Source: Desulforudis sp. (lineage in GTDB: Bacteria > Bacillota > Desulfotomaculia > Desulfotomaculales > Desulforudaceae). From it: a stretch of DNA of 5,743 bases. Positions within the stretch are counted from its first letter, which is position 1; every line of letters begins with the position of its first letter. The DNA is taken from NCBI GenBank assembly GCA_014859075.1, contig JACUUW010000125.1, positions 1 through 5,743 on the forward strand. The letters run 5' to 3'. Below are positions 1 to 5,743 of the stretch, in pieces. Position numbers and translations under genes: made by a program. The notes beneath the pieces were generated by a model that worked only from the letters and a program-made list of their open reading frames with translations, was not told the DNA's origin and searched no databases.

Positions 1-1228
1 TCCCGGCCTGCTTCACCACTTCCGTGCCCTCTTCAAGGTTTTCGTCGTCCTCTCGAATCGTACGATAGTCCAGGGTTTCCGTGATCCAACTTTTCACTTC
101 GATCCGCGGATGTTCGCGGGTGTCGCCGAACACCTTTACCGTCAGCCGCCCGTTACCCGTCTCCGTCTTTAGATAGACATATGACTTTGCATTATTCCGG
201 AATTTAAAATCAACGGCTCCATAGACCACCGTGGCGTCCAGTCCGACCGGTACATAGCTCACGGGCAGCGAATGGTTCTTGCGTTCCAGGATTTCCAAAT
301 TTGCCAGCAGGATCGTGTTATAGGCGGTGGTTGACACCTGACAGACCCCACCTCCCAATCCCTCCTGAAACTCGTTCTCAATAATCACCGGTGCCGTCCG
401 GTAACCGGCTTCACTGCTTCTGGGACCCACGATACGGTTAAACGAAACGATCTCGCCGGGAGCGATCAAAAGGTTATTTAAAGCACCAGCCGCCACATTG
501 ATGTTATAAGACCGGTCTATCGCCGTGGGGTCGTAGCTGGTCGTGAACTTCGCCAGCAACCCGGTCAGCCCCATGGCCTCCACATCTTGTGTCGTATGCT
601 CCGGTACGATGTGAATCAGGGGTATGCCCACCGGGGTTCTGGTGTCCCCCCGCTGAAGCTGTCCGAGCACCTCGGCTTGCAGCTGCTCAAAGTCGACCTG
701 ACACCCTTCCTGATGCGGCGTGATCTCCACCAGGTCGTCGTCGCCGATCTGGTATTTCGCATCTACTGGTGGACGGGTGACATCGGCGGTCATGCCTTCA
801 ATCACCCGGCGAAAATTCTGTTCTTCGAAACCGGCTTCCAGCCCCAGTGCCAGTCCGTCACGGCTGATCCGCTTCCGTTCCAGAAGTTGTGACACGTAAA
901 AGCCGGAGCGCCCGGCCTCCAGGGCTTGGCCGGTAATCCGGTCAACGTCCAGCCGTAAACCCAGCAGGCCAAGTTCGACCTGCCAAGTCTTGTCCCCCTG
1001 GATAACCGTGATTGGTGTTGCCCGGAGCCGCGCCTCCAGTTCCGTAACCGTTTTCCGGCATTCCTGCTCGGTAAGGCCACCCAGTTGCACTCCGTAAACC
1101 GATACCCCGGGAACAACAATGGGCGACCTGCCTTCAACGGTGACGACACCCCAGAAAGCCCCCACGATGATCACGACTAATGCTGCGAAAATGCCAAGCA
1201 CCGATGACAGGATGCGAAGCCGCGACAC
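1..1228 (-). CDS. VanW-domain envelope protein, membrane-anchored, 3' end beyond window
   Basis: The minus frame from GTG at 1228 stays open for 409 codons to the left edge, so the C-terminus is missing. Residues 10-29 form one hydrophobic segment after Arg3 and Arg5, an N-in anchor or uncleaved signal. Residues about 35-52 read IVVPGVSVYGVQLGGLT, typical of the start of YoaR-like proteins. The stretch of about 60-200 fits the putative peptidoglycan-binding domain (PG_binding_4) by position and general character only. The VanW domain spans about 225-370, with LLAKFTTSY near 225-232 and the hallmark GLGGGVCQVST at 290-300 (Cys296). The last visible residues (DENLEEGTEVVKQAG) resemble the entry into a G5 domain, which usually follows VanW. 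VanW proteins are envelope proteins of unknown biochemical activity, named from vancomycin-resistance clusters; this one lacks van neighbours, so resistance should not be inferred. GTG 1228 lies 11 bases after the DUF1292 stop, preceded by a purine-rich GGGGAAGGG RBS, so the two genes are probably co-transcribed. Confidence 0.9.
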   Translation of the reverse strand, partial: MSRLRILSSVLGIFAALVVIIVGAFWGVVTVEGRSPIVVPGVSVYGVQLGGLTEQECRKTVTELEARLRATPITVIQGDKTWQVELGLLGLRLDVDRITGQALEAGRSGFYVSQLLERKRISRDGLALGLEAGFEEQNFRRVIEGMTADVTRPPVDAKYQIGDDDLVEITPHQEGCQVDFEQLQAEVLGQLQRGDTRTPVGIPLIHIVPEHTTQDVEAMGLTGLLAKFTTSYDPTAIDRSYNINVAAGALNNLLIAPGEIVSFNRIVGPRSSEAGYRTAPVIIENEFQEGLGGGVCQVSTTAYNTILLANLEILERKNHSLPVSYVPVGLDATVVYGAVDFKFRNNAKSYVYLKTETGNGRLTVKVFGDTREHPRIEVKSWITETLDYRTIREDDENLEEGTEVVKQAG

Positions 1229-1239
1229 GGCCCTTCCCC

Positions 1240-1500
1240 CTAATGCTCCCTACCGACTTTGTCCTGCCAGGCATCAGCGACTTTCTCCCATTCTTCGTCC
1301 TCAATTTCAACAAGGATCTCATTTCCCTCTTCATCTTCGGTGAACTTGAAAATCACTACTTCGTCACCCTGATCCTCGTCGCCCAGCGGGATTAAAATGG
1401 CGTATTCGATTCCTTCCACTTCCAGGATGTCAAGCACGTTGAACTCGTGTTCGGCGCCCTCTTCGTCAACCAGGGTAATGACCTCTTCCGCCATAGTCAC
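1240..1500 (-). CDS. DUF1292 family protein (YrzB-like), function unknown
   Basis: This is a small, very acidic protein of 86 residues from GTG 1500. It begins with a conserved-looking EEVITLVDEEGAEHEF stretch followed by VLDILEVEGIEYAILIPL, which matches the DUF1292/YrzB pattern (ITLxDExGxExEFxVLDxxExxGxEYAxLxP). The C-terminal half is rich in Asp and Glu, ending in an EDEEWEKVADAW segment. No catalytic or metal-binding motif is visible and no function is established for the family. A longer reading from GTG 1509 is possible, but AAGGAG at 1514-1509 would overlap that codon; GTG 1500 lies 8 bases after it and ATG 1494 lies 14 bases after it, so GTG 1500 is preferred. The gene sits just downstream of ruvX, its usual neighbour in Firmicutes, but has its own promoter. 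The vanW start follows its stop by 11 bases. Confidence 0.88.
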   Translation of the reverse strand: MTMAEEVITLVDEEGAEHEFNVLDILEVEGIEYAILIPLGDEDQGDEVVIFKFTEDEEGNEILVEIEDEEWEKVADAWQDKVGREH

Positions 1501-1508
1501 GGTCTTCA

Positions 1509-1514
1509 CTCCTT
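1509..1514 (-). promoter_or_regulatory. Ribosome binding site deciding the DUF1292 start
   Basis: AAGGAG on the minus strand. It overlaps the upstream GTG candidate at 1509 and lies 8 bases before GTG 1500, which supports the shorter protein. Confidence 0.75.
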
Positions 1515-1529
1515 CACCAAATTATGAGT

Positions 1530-1558
1530 ATTCTAGTTGGCGGCGCCTTGAACGTCAA
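1530..1558 (-). promoter_or_regulatory. Sigma-A type promoter for DUF1292-vanW
   Basis: On the minus strand TTGACG (1558-1553) is separated by exactly 17 bases from TAGAAT (1535-1530). Each hexamer differs by one base from the TTGACA/TATAAT consensus. The -35 box overlaps the TGA stop of ruvX (1557-1555). Transcription would be expected to begin near 1523, giving a leader of about 23 bases that carries the AAGGAG RBS of the DUF1292 gene. The elements are seen directly; activity is inferred. Confidence 0.72.
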
Positions 1559-1980
1559 GTGGTCTCGTCGGATTTCAGGGAACTGAGGTAGGAATTGAGG
1601 ATCAAACTGGCGGCCAGCTTGTCGACCACTTTTCGTCGCTTCCGACGCCTCAGATCGGCACTGACAAGTAGTTTTTCCACCTGGACGGTTGTTAACCGTT
1701 CGTCCCAGGGAACAACCGGTACGGGTAAGGCCGTGTGCAGTGCCTCGAGGAATTTGAGCACCTTTTCGGCCTGGCGACCAAGCCGGCCGGAAAGCGTTTT
1801 CGGCACACCGACCACTACCCGCTGTGCTCCGTACCGTTCAACGAGTTCCTTGATCCGCCGCACGTCATCAGCCCGGGAGGTTCGGTCGATCACTTCCAGG
1901 GGAAACGCGATCAGCCCCTGTTCGTCGCTCAGGGCCACCCCGATTCTCCGGTCACCCACATCGAGCCCCATGAAACGCAA
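1555..1980 (-). CDS. ruvX: RuvX/YqgF family Holliday junction resolvase-like nuclease
   Basis: A 141-residue protein, the normal length for the family, with an RNase H-like fold. RuvX/YqgF is annotated as a putative Holliday junction resolvase, and in several bacteria it is instead implicated in pre-16S rRNA 5'-end processing, so the substrate here is not certain. Visible family signatures are GLDVGDRRIGVALSD at 5-19 with the first catalytic Asp at 7, VVVGVPKTLSG at 55-65, PWDERLTT at 91-98 (Glu94), and VDKLAASLILNSYL at 119-132 with the last acidic residue Asp120. The start is taken as TTG 1980, immediately after the AKR stop: AAGGTG lies 6 bases upstream and the resulting MRFMGLDVG matches the usual MRxxGLDxG. 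The alternative ATG at 1971 would leave 15 bases of spacing and shorten the first strand. Translational coupling with the AKR gene is likely. Confidence 0.96.
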   Translation of the reverse strand: MRFMGLDVGDRRIGVALSDEQGLIAFPLEVIDRTSRADDVRRIKELVERYGAQRVVVGVPKTLSGRLGRQAEKVLKFLEALHTALPVPVVPWDERLTTVQVEKLLVSADLRRRKRRKVVDKLAASLILNSYLSSLKSDETT

Positions 1981-2931
1981 CTAAATCACCTTGATCGCAA
2001 ATTCCGGACAAACCGCCGCACAATATCCGCACAGGTTGCACACCGCCGGTCGGGCCGTCGCTCGACCGTCCTCCCCGATATAGAGTGCCCCGGCTGAACA
2101 CCTTTTCACACATTCACCGCACGCCCGGCACCAATCCTCCACCAGGAGCCGACGGGGCTGACGCCTGAGAATCGCCCGTAATCCCTCGGGTACAGACAGC
2201 CCGGAAAACAAGCGTAGGTTGTACTCAACCTCCAGGACCGACTGCATCCCCACGGCCACCGAGGCGATCTCGGTACAGGAAAGGACAAATCGCAGGGCCT
2301 CCTCCGGATCGTCCAGCAGGTGTCCTCCGCCCAGCGCCTTCATCCCGTATACGCCCTTGCCGTTCTTCACCGCCCGCCGGATGACCGCGACCATGTCCGC
2401 GGCATCGCCGTCTCTGATGCCGATCCCGCACCGGTTGACAATCGGGTGAATGACCTGGATATCCGGATCGCCTGCAGCCGCCTCCACACCCGCCACGTGG
2501 TGGGTCGAAATCCCCACGGCACGAATGACACCCTTTTCCCTTGCCTCCACCAGGTATTCCAACGCTTCCCGGTGTCCGGCCAGGGTCAACACCGACTCCT
2601 GCTCGTGCAGCATGAAGATATCAATATAGTCGCGGCCGAGGGCCCGCAGGGCGTAACCGAGACTGTTTTCCATCTGGTCCCGCCGGTACGCGTAGCACTT
2701 GGTCGCCACAACCACCCGGTCACTGATACCGACCAGCGCTGCCCGGATCTGGTCGTAGTTGGCGTAGAGTTCAGCCGTATCCACAAAGTTGACGCCGGAC
2801 TCCAAAGCGTAACGTAGCACGCGTGCGGCCTCTCGTCCGGGCAGGTTGGCCTGTAGAGGACTGACCGTCAGTGAACCGAAGCAGAGCCGGGAAACAAACA
2901 GGTCGGTGCGTCCCAGTCGGCGGTATTCCAT
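1981..2931 (-). CDS. Aldo/keto reductase with C-terminal 2[4Fe-4S] ferredoxin domain
   Basis: A 316-residue cytoplasmic oxidoreductase. Residues 1 to about 250 form the aldo/keto reductase barrel: it opens with MEYRRLGRTDLFVSRLCFG, and the catalytic tetrad is complete with Asp51, Tyr56 (VDTAELY), Lys78 (VVATK) and His109 (FMLHE). A GMKALGGGHL stretch and AVGMQSVLEVEYNL stand where classical members bind the nicotinamide nucleotide phosphate. Residues 264-316 are a ferredoxin-like tail with two full CxxCxxCxxxC motifs, at Cys268/271/274/278 and Cys298/301/304/308 (the second followed by Pro), expected to hold two [4Fe-4S] clusters. This resembles the predicted oxidoreductases of COG1453; substrate and electron partner are unknown. 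ATG 2931 has a modest AAGG 7 bases upstream and lies 24 bases after ireB. Its stop abuts the ruvX start. No neighbour indicates a metabolic pathway. Confidence 0.93.
   Translation of the reverse strand: MEYRRLGRTDLFVSRLCFGSLTVSPLQANLPGREAARVLRYALESGVNFVDTAELYANYDQIRAALVGISDRVVVATKCYAYRRDQMENSLGYALRALGRDYIDIFMLHEQESVLTLAGHREALEYLVEAREKGVIRAVGISTHHVAGVEAAAGDPDIQVIHPIVNRCGIGIRDGDAADMVAVIRRAVKNGKGVYGMKALGGGHLLDDPEEALRFVLSCTEIASVAVGMQSVLEVEYNLRLFSGLSVPEGLRAILRRQPRRLLVEDWCRACGECVKRCSAGALYIGEDGRATARPAVCNLCGYCAAVCPEFAIKVI
1987..1992 (-). promoter_or_regulatory. Ribosome binding site supporting the TTG start of ruvX
   Basis: AAGGTG on the minus strand lies inside the last AKR codons (Lys-Val), 6 bases before TTG 1980. 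This spacing favours the TTG over ATG 1971. Confidence 0.65.
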
Positions 2932-2950
2932 CGTTTAACCTTACACAGTC

Positions 2951-2974
2951 AGGCCCTACTCTGTGGTAGGGCCC
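2951..2974 (-). other. Hairpin spanning the ireB stop codon
   Basis: In the minus-strand RNA, GGCCCTAC (2973-2966) and GTAGGGCC (2959-2952) form a perfect 8-bp stem around a 6-base loop, extended by a G-U pair (2974/2951). The TAG stop of ireB (2958-2956) lies in the 3' arm. No T-run follows, so it is not a standard intrinsic terminator. It could affect mRNA processing, 3'-end stability or coupling to the AKR start. Confidence 0.6.
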
Positions 2975-3234
2975 TTGCCGGTCAAGTACTTTGTGAGCAG
3001 TTCTTCGAGCAATTCATCACGCTCGAGGCGCCTGATGAGGTTACGCGCGTTACGGTGGCTCGTAATGTATGAAGGATCTCCGGAAAGCAGATACCCGACC
3101 ATCTGGTTTATAGGATTATAGCCCTTGTCTTTCAAGGCATGATAGACGGCCAGGAGGATTTCGTGCGCGGCGTTTTCATCTTCCGCCTTCCGCTCAAATC
3201 GGACGGTTTGATCTGGAAGCTCGCGGTTCGTCAC
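2956..3234 (-). CDS. ireB: IreB family regulatory phosphoprotein (YrzL, DUF965)
   Basis: A 92-residue protein matching the IreB family throughout: DQTVRF at 8-13, the near-invariant core GYNPINQMVGYLLSGDPSYI at 38-57, then NARNLIRRLERDELLEELLTKYL. IreB of Enterococcus faecalis is a substrate of the PASTA-domain Ser/Thr kinase IreK and lowers cephalosporin tolerance when unphosphorylated; homologues are linked to control of cell-wall precursor synthesis. Thr10, in the TVRF context, corresponds to one of the N-terminal threonines reported as phosphorylated. The position of the other appears to be Pro7. The start is GTG 3234: AAGGAGG at 3248-3242 gives an ideal 7-base spacing. The gene keeps its usual place between alaS and ruvX, although an AKR gene intervenes before ruvX. 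The cognate kinase and phosphatase are not in the window. Confidence 0.95.
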   Translation of the reverse strand: MTNRELPDQTVRFERKAEDENAAHEILLAVYHALKDKGYNPINQMVGYLLSGDPSYITSHRNARNLIRRLERDELLEELLTKYLTGKGPTTE

Positions 3235-3241
3235 CCTAAAA

Positions 3242-3248
3242 CCTCCTT
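3242..3248 (-). promoter_or_regulatory. Strong ribosome binding site of ireB
   Basis: AAGGAGG on the minus strand, 7 bases before GTG 3234. It fixes the GTG as the start of IreB. Confidence 0.85.
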
Positions 3249-3257
3249 AACTACAGG

Positions 3258-3273
3258 AATGCGCAAGCGCATC
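3258..3273 (-). other. Small CTTG-loop hairpin in the ireB leader
   Basis: The minus strand reads GATGCG-CTTG-CGCATT: five Watson-Crick pairs plus an outer G-U pair closing a CUUG tetraloop, a loop known for stability. As DNA it is also the dyad ATGCGC-AA-GCGCAT (3259-3272). It ends about 10 bases before the AAGGAGG of ireB and so could be a leader structure or a protein site. The function is unproven. Confidence 0.4.
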
Positions 3274-3328
3274 GACTGCATGCCCGATTACTTCTTCAGA
3301 ACGGCAAACATTTCCTTCCCGATGCATC

Positions 3329-3365
3329 AAAAAAACATCCCTGTTCTAACCCATCTGGCGCAGGG
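3329..3365 (-). terminator. Weak candidate intrinsic terminator after alaS
   Basis: On the minus strand CCCTG (3365-3361, in the last alaS codons) can pair with CAGGG (3343-3339) over a 17-base loop that includes the alaS stop. Three bases later come seven T residues (3335-3329). The stem is only 5 bp and the loop is large, so termination would be partial at best. An overlapping GATGCATC palindrome (3328-3321) follows the T-run. Confidence 0.3.
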
Positions 3366-5743
3366 CCACCTCCCGGGCCTTTTCCAGGGCCTCCGCCAGC
3401 TTGTCGGGCCTTCTCCCGCCGGCCTGGGCCATTTCGGGCCGGCCGCCCCCGCCGCCACCGGCAACGGCGGCTGCTTCCTTGACTATGGTCCCGGCATGCA
3501 CCCCGCGGGGCACCAAGTCCGGCGTTACCGACGCCACCAGACTGACCTTGCCTTCCACGACTGAACCAAGTACAATCACCGACGATCCTAAACGGTCACG
3601 CAATAAGTCGACCATGCCCCTGAGTTCCGCTATGTCACGGGCCCGTACGCTCGTCGCCAGCACGTTGACCCCGTTGTGGGTACCGGTCCGATCCAGGATT
3701 TCCTTCACCTCGAAAACCCGGAGCCGGTCCTTCAGATGTTCGTTTTCCCGTTGGAGCTCCTTCGACTCATCCGTCAGCCGTTCGACCCTTGTGACCAGAT
3801 CCTGGACCGGCACCCCTGCCGCCTGTGCGATCCGGCTCAACTGCTTGTTCCGGCTGTTCAACAACTCCAGCGCCCCTCTGCCGGTCGCGGCCTCCAGACG
3901 TCGCAGTCCGGCCCCGATACCGGCCTCCGCCGTGATCTTAAACAGCCCGATCTGGGCGGTCGAAAGGACGTGCGTTCCCCCGCATAACTCGCGGCTGTAG
4001 TCGCCGATTTGCACCACCCGGACCACATCCCCATATTTCTCACCGAACAGGGCGACAGCCCCCAGTTCCCGAGCCCGCCCAAAGGAGGTCTCGAACGTTT
4101 CCACCTCCAGGTTGGAGAACACAGCCTCGTTGATGCGCGCCTCCAGTTCGGCCAACTCATCCTCCGAAACCGGTTGAAAATGTGTAAAGTCAAAACGCAG
4201 GCGCTCCGGCGCCACCAGCGAACCGGCCTGGTTCACGTGGTTTCCGAGCACCTCCTTCAGCGTCCGGTGCAACAGGTGAGTGGCCGTATGATTCCGGCAG
4301 ATGTCACCGCGCCGCGCTCCCGTCACCGCAACCCGGACCTGTGCCCCCTCTTGGAGCACCCCTTCCTCGATCACCACGGTGTGCGCGTACAAGCCGAGTA
4401 CGGGCGCCACCGTCTCTTCAATCCGCCCGCGCACGCTCACCCCTTCGATGATTCCCTCATCGCCCACCTGGCCGCCCGACTCCGCGTAACAGGGCGTTAC
4501 GTCCAGAAAAACCTCGATCCGGTCTCCCGCCCCCGCCGCCTCCACGCGCCGTCCGTCCCGGATCAGGCGGAGCACAGTCGCCTGACTCAGCAGCAATTCG
4601 TAGCCGACAAACCGGGTCGGACCCACTTCGTCGCGGATGGTCTGATAGAAAGCCTCCCGCTCATCGAGGTACTTCATTTCACGCCGTGCCTCACGTGCTT
4701 TCCGCTGTTGTACCTTGAGCGCGGCCTCAAAGCCGGCTTCGTCGACGGCCAAACCCTGTTCGGCACAAATTTCTCTGGTCAGTTCGAGTGGGAAACCGTA
4801 GGTATCGTACAGTTGGAAGGCGGCGGCTCCTTCCAAGCCGACGCGGCCCTCCGCCCGCGCCCTGTCGATTAAGCGGTTGATGATTTCGGTTCCCTGAATC
4901 AGGCTTTGCCGGAACCGTCCTTCCTCGACCCGGACCACCCTCCGGACACTCTCCCGGGCGCCCTCCAGTTCAGGATAGGCTCCGGCCATCTGGTCGACTA
5001 CTACTCCGGCCACCCCGTCCATAAACGGCTGATCCTGTCCAAGCAACACCGCTTTCCGAACCGCCCGCCGCAACAAGCGGCGGATCACATAGCCCCGGCC
5101 CTCGTTTGAGGGAAGCACCCCGTCAGCGATGGCGAACGTGACAGCCCGGCCGTGGTCGGCAATCACCTTCAAAGCGGTATCGATTTCGGGATCCCGTCCG
5201 TACTCCAAACCCATGACCCCGGCCGTGTAGTCCATCAGCCCGCGGAAAAGGTCGGTGTCGAAGTTGGTCCGGACTCCCTGAACTACCGACGCCACCCGTT
5301 CCAGGCCCATCCCGGTGTCGATGCCCTTGTTCGCCAGCGGCGTGTAATCTCCGGCCTCATCCCGAAAGAACTGGATGAACACCAGGTTCCAGATTTCCAC
5401 GTACCGGTCGCAGTCACAACCCAGCCCGCAGTCCGGACTCCCACAGCTGTACCCCGGGCCGTAGTCGTAATAGATCTCCGAACACGGCCCGCACGGACCA
5501 ACACCAATCTCCCAGTAGTTGGTGTCCTTCCCCAGCCGGACAATACGCTCGGCGGGCACACCTGCCGCGCGCCAGTGGCCAAAAGCCTCGTCGTCATCCA
5601 GGTACACCGATATCCACAGTCGCTCCGGCGCCAAACCGAGGTCACGCGTCACAAACTCCCACGCCCATGGGATCGCTTTTTCCTTGAAGTAGTCGCCGAA
5701 CGAAAAGTTGCCGAGCATTTCAAAAAAAGTGAAGTGCCTGGCA
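3346..5743 (-). CDS. alaS: Alanyl-tRNA synthetase, 5' end beyond window
   Basis: Attaches alanine to tRNA(Ala) and hydrolyses mischarged tRNA in the cytoplasm. The in-frame reading begins at codon 5742 with ARHFTFFEMLGNFSFGDYF (motif 2 region), so about 80 N-terminal residues, including the true start, lie outside. Numbering from the Met at 5718, the catalytic domain has NYWEIGVGPCGPCSE (67-81), a Cys-rich insert CGSPDCGLGCDCD (92-104, Cys92/97/101/103), and the class II motif 3 GIDTGMGLER (132-141). The editing domain has the zinc-site HTATH (His477, His481) and CGGTH (Cys579, His583). Residues about 640-675 look like a coiled coil. The C-terminal C-Ala/DHHA1 domain carries GGGGGGRPEMAQAGG (754-768). 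About 798 codons are visible, consistent with a full protein near 880 residues with no internal break. It heads the conserved Firmicutes series alaS-ireB-ruvX. Confidence 0.98.
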   Translation of the reverse strand, partial: ARHFTFFEMLGNFSFGDYFKEKAIPWAWEFVTRDLGLAPERLWISVYLDDDEAFGHWRAAGVPAERIVRLGKDTNYWEIGVGPCGPCSEIYYDYGPGYSCGSPDCGLGCDCDRYVEIWNLVFIQFFRDEAGDYTPLANKGIDTGMGLERVASVVQGVRTNFDTDLFRGLMDYTAGVMGLEYGRDPEIDTALKVIADHGRAVTFAIADGVLPSNEGRGYVIRRLLRRAVRKAVLLGQDQPFMDGVAGVVVDQMAGAYPELEGARESVRRVVRVEEGRFRQSLIQGTEIINRLIDRARAEGRVGLEGAAAFQLYDTYGFPLELTREICAEQGLAVDEAGFEAALKVQQRKAREARREMKYLDEREAFYQTIRDEVGPTRFVGYELLLSQATVLRLIRDGRRVEAAGAGDRIEVFLDVTPCYAESGGQVGDEGIIEGVSVRGRIEETVAPVLGLYAHTVVIEEGVLQEGAQVRVAVTGARRGDICRNHTATHLLHRTLKEVLGNHVNQAGSLVAPERLRFDFTHFQPVSEDELAELEARINEAVFSNLEVETFETSFGRARELGAVALFGEKYGDVVRVVQIGDYSRELCGGTHVLSTAQIGLFKITAEAGIGAGLRRLEAATGRGALELLNSRNKQLSRIAQAAGVPVQDLVTRVERLTDESKELQRENEHLKDRLRVFEVKEILDRTGTHNGVNVLATSVRARDIAELRGMVDLLRDRLGSSVIVLGSVVEGKVSLVASVTPDLVPRGVHAGTIVKEAAAVAGGGGGGRPEMAQAGGRRPDKLAEALEKAREVALRQMG

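Noticed and set aside
802..1149. A 115-codon open frame on the minus strand overlapping the VanW gene in another frame
   Set aside because: The continuous 409-codon VanW frame with anchor, domain hallmarks and RBS accounts for the region; this frame shows no family signature.
1595..1984. A 129-codon plus-strand open frame opposite ruvX
   Set aside because: It is Ser/Arg/Thr-rich, typical of antisense shadow translation, and RuvX motifs are intact on the other strand.
3249..3345. A promoter for ireB in the alaS-ireB gap
   Set aside because: I searched for TTGACA/TATAAT-like pairs with 16-18 base spacing; candidates such as TTGATG or TTGCCG have no acceptable -10 partner, so none is called.
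4009..4872. A 287-codon open frame on the plus strand inside alaS
   Set aside because: It lies wholly opposite the conserved AlaRS editing and linker regions, has no recognisable domain or good RBS, and is explained by the GC-rich codon pattern of alaS.
5401..5465. The Cys-rich insert in AlaRS (CGSPDCGLGCDC) as an unusual metal site
   Set aside because: Very similar Cys-rich segments occur at this position in AlaRS of many Firmicutes, so it is a known family variant and not new.
5722..5728. A run of seven A (seven T on the coding strand) in alaS as a possible frameshift or slippage site
   Set aside because: It encodes the expected Thr-Phe-Phe of the AlaRS motif 2 region in a continuous frame, so no frameshift is needed.

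Overview
The window is a densely packed block of housekeeping and conserved accessory genes, all read from the minus strand. The order is that seen in Firmicutes: alaS, ireB (yrzL), an aldo/keto reductase with a ferredoxin tail, ruvX (yqgF/yrrK), a DUF1292 (YrzB-type) gene, then a VanW-domain gene. The alaS-ireB-ruvX-DUF1292 order, the strong AGGAGG-type ribosome binding sites, the frequent GTG/TTG starts (four of the five visible starts), the GC-rich composition and the iron-sulfur AKR suggest an anaerobic Clostridia-class organism of the Peptococcaceae/Desulfotomaculum/Moorella kind. That placement is inference; no species can be named from the sequence alone.

Layout in transcription order, right to left. 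5743-3346: alanyl-tRNA synthetase, missing its first ~80 residues beyond the right edge. 3345-3235: a 111-base gap with a weak terminator-like element and a small CTTG-loop hairpin just ahead of a strong RBS. 3234-2956: IreB. 2955-2932: a short gap beginning inside a 9-bp hairpin that includes the ireB stop codon. 2931-1981: AKR-ferredoxin protein. 1980-1555: RuvX, whose TTG start directly abuts the AKR stop. 1554-1501: a gap holding a near-consensus sigma-A promoter whose -35 box overlaps the ruvX stop. 1500-1240: DUF1292 protein. 1228-1: a membrane-anchored VanW-domain protein that runs off the left edge at the beginning of what looks like a G5 domain. There is no gene-free stretch above 300 bases.

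The genes do not form one pathway. They cover translation (AlaRS), envelope/kinase signalling (IreB), redox metabolism of unknown substrate (AKR), nucleic-acid or rRNA processing (RuvX), an unknown acidic protein (DUF1292) and an envelope protein (VanW). The promoter after ruvX suggests that DUF1292-vanW can be expressed separately. I see no mobile element, CRISPR array, RNA gene or clearly new system. The points most worth checking are the promoter, the AKR-ferredoxin gene placed between ireB and ruvX, and the hairpin at the ireB stop.
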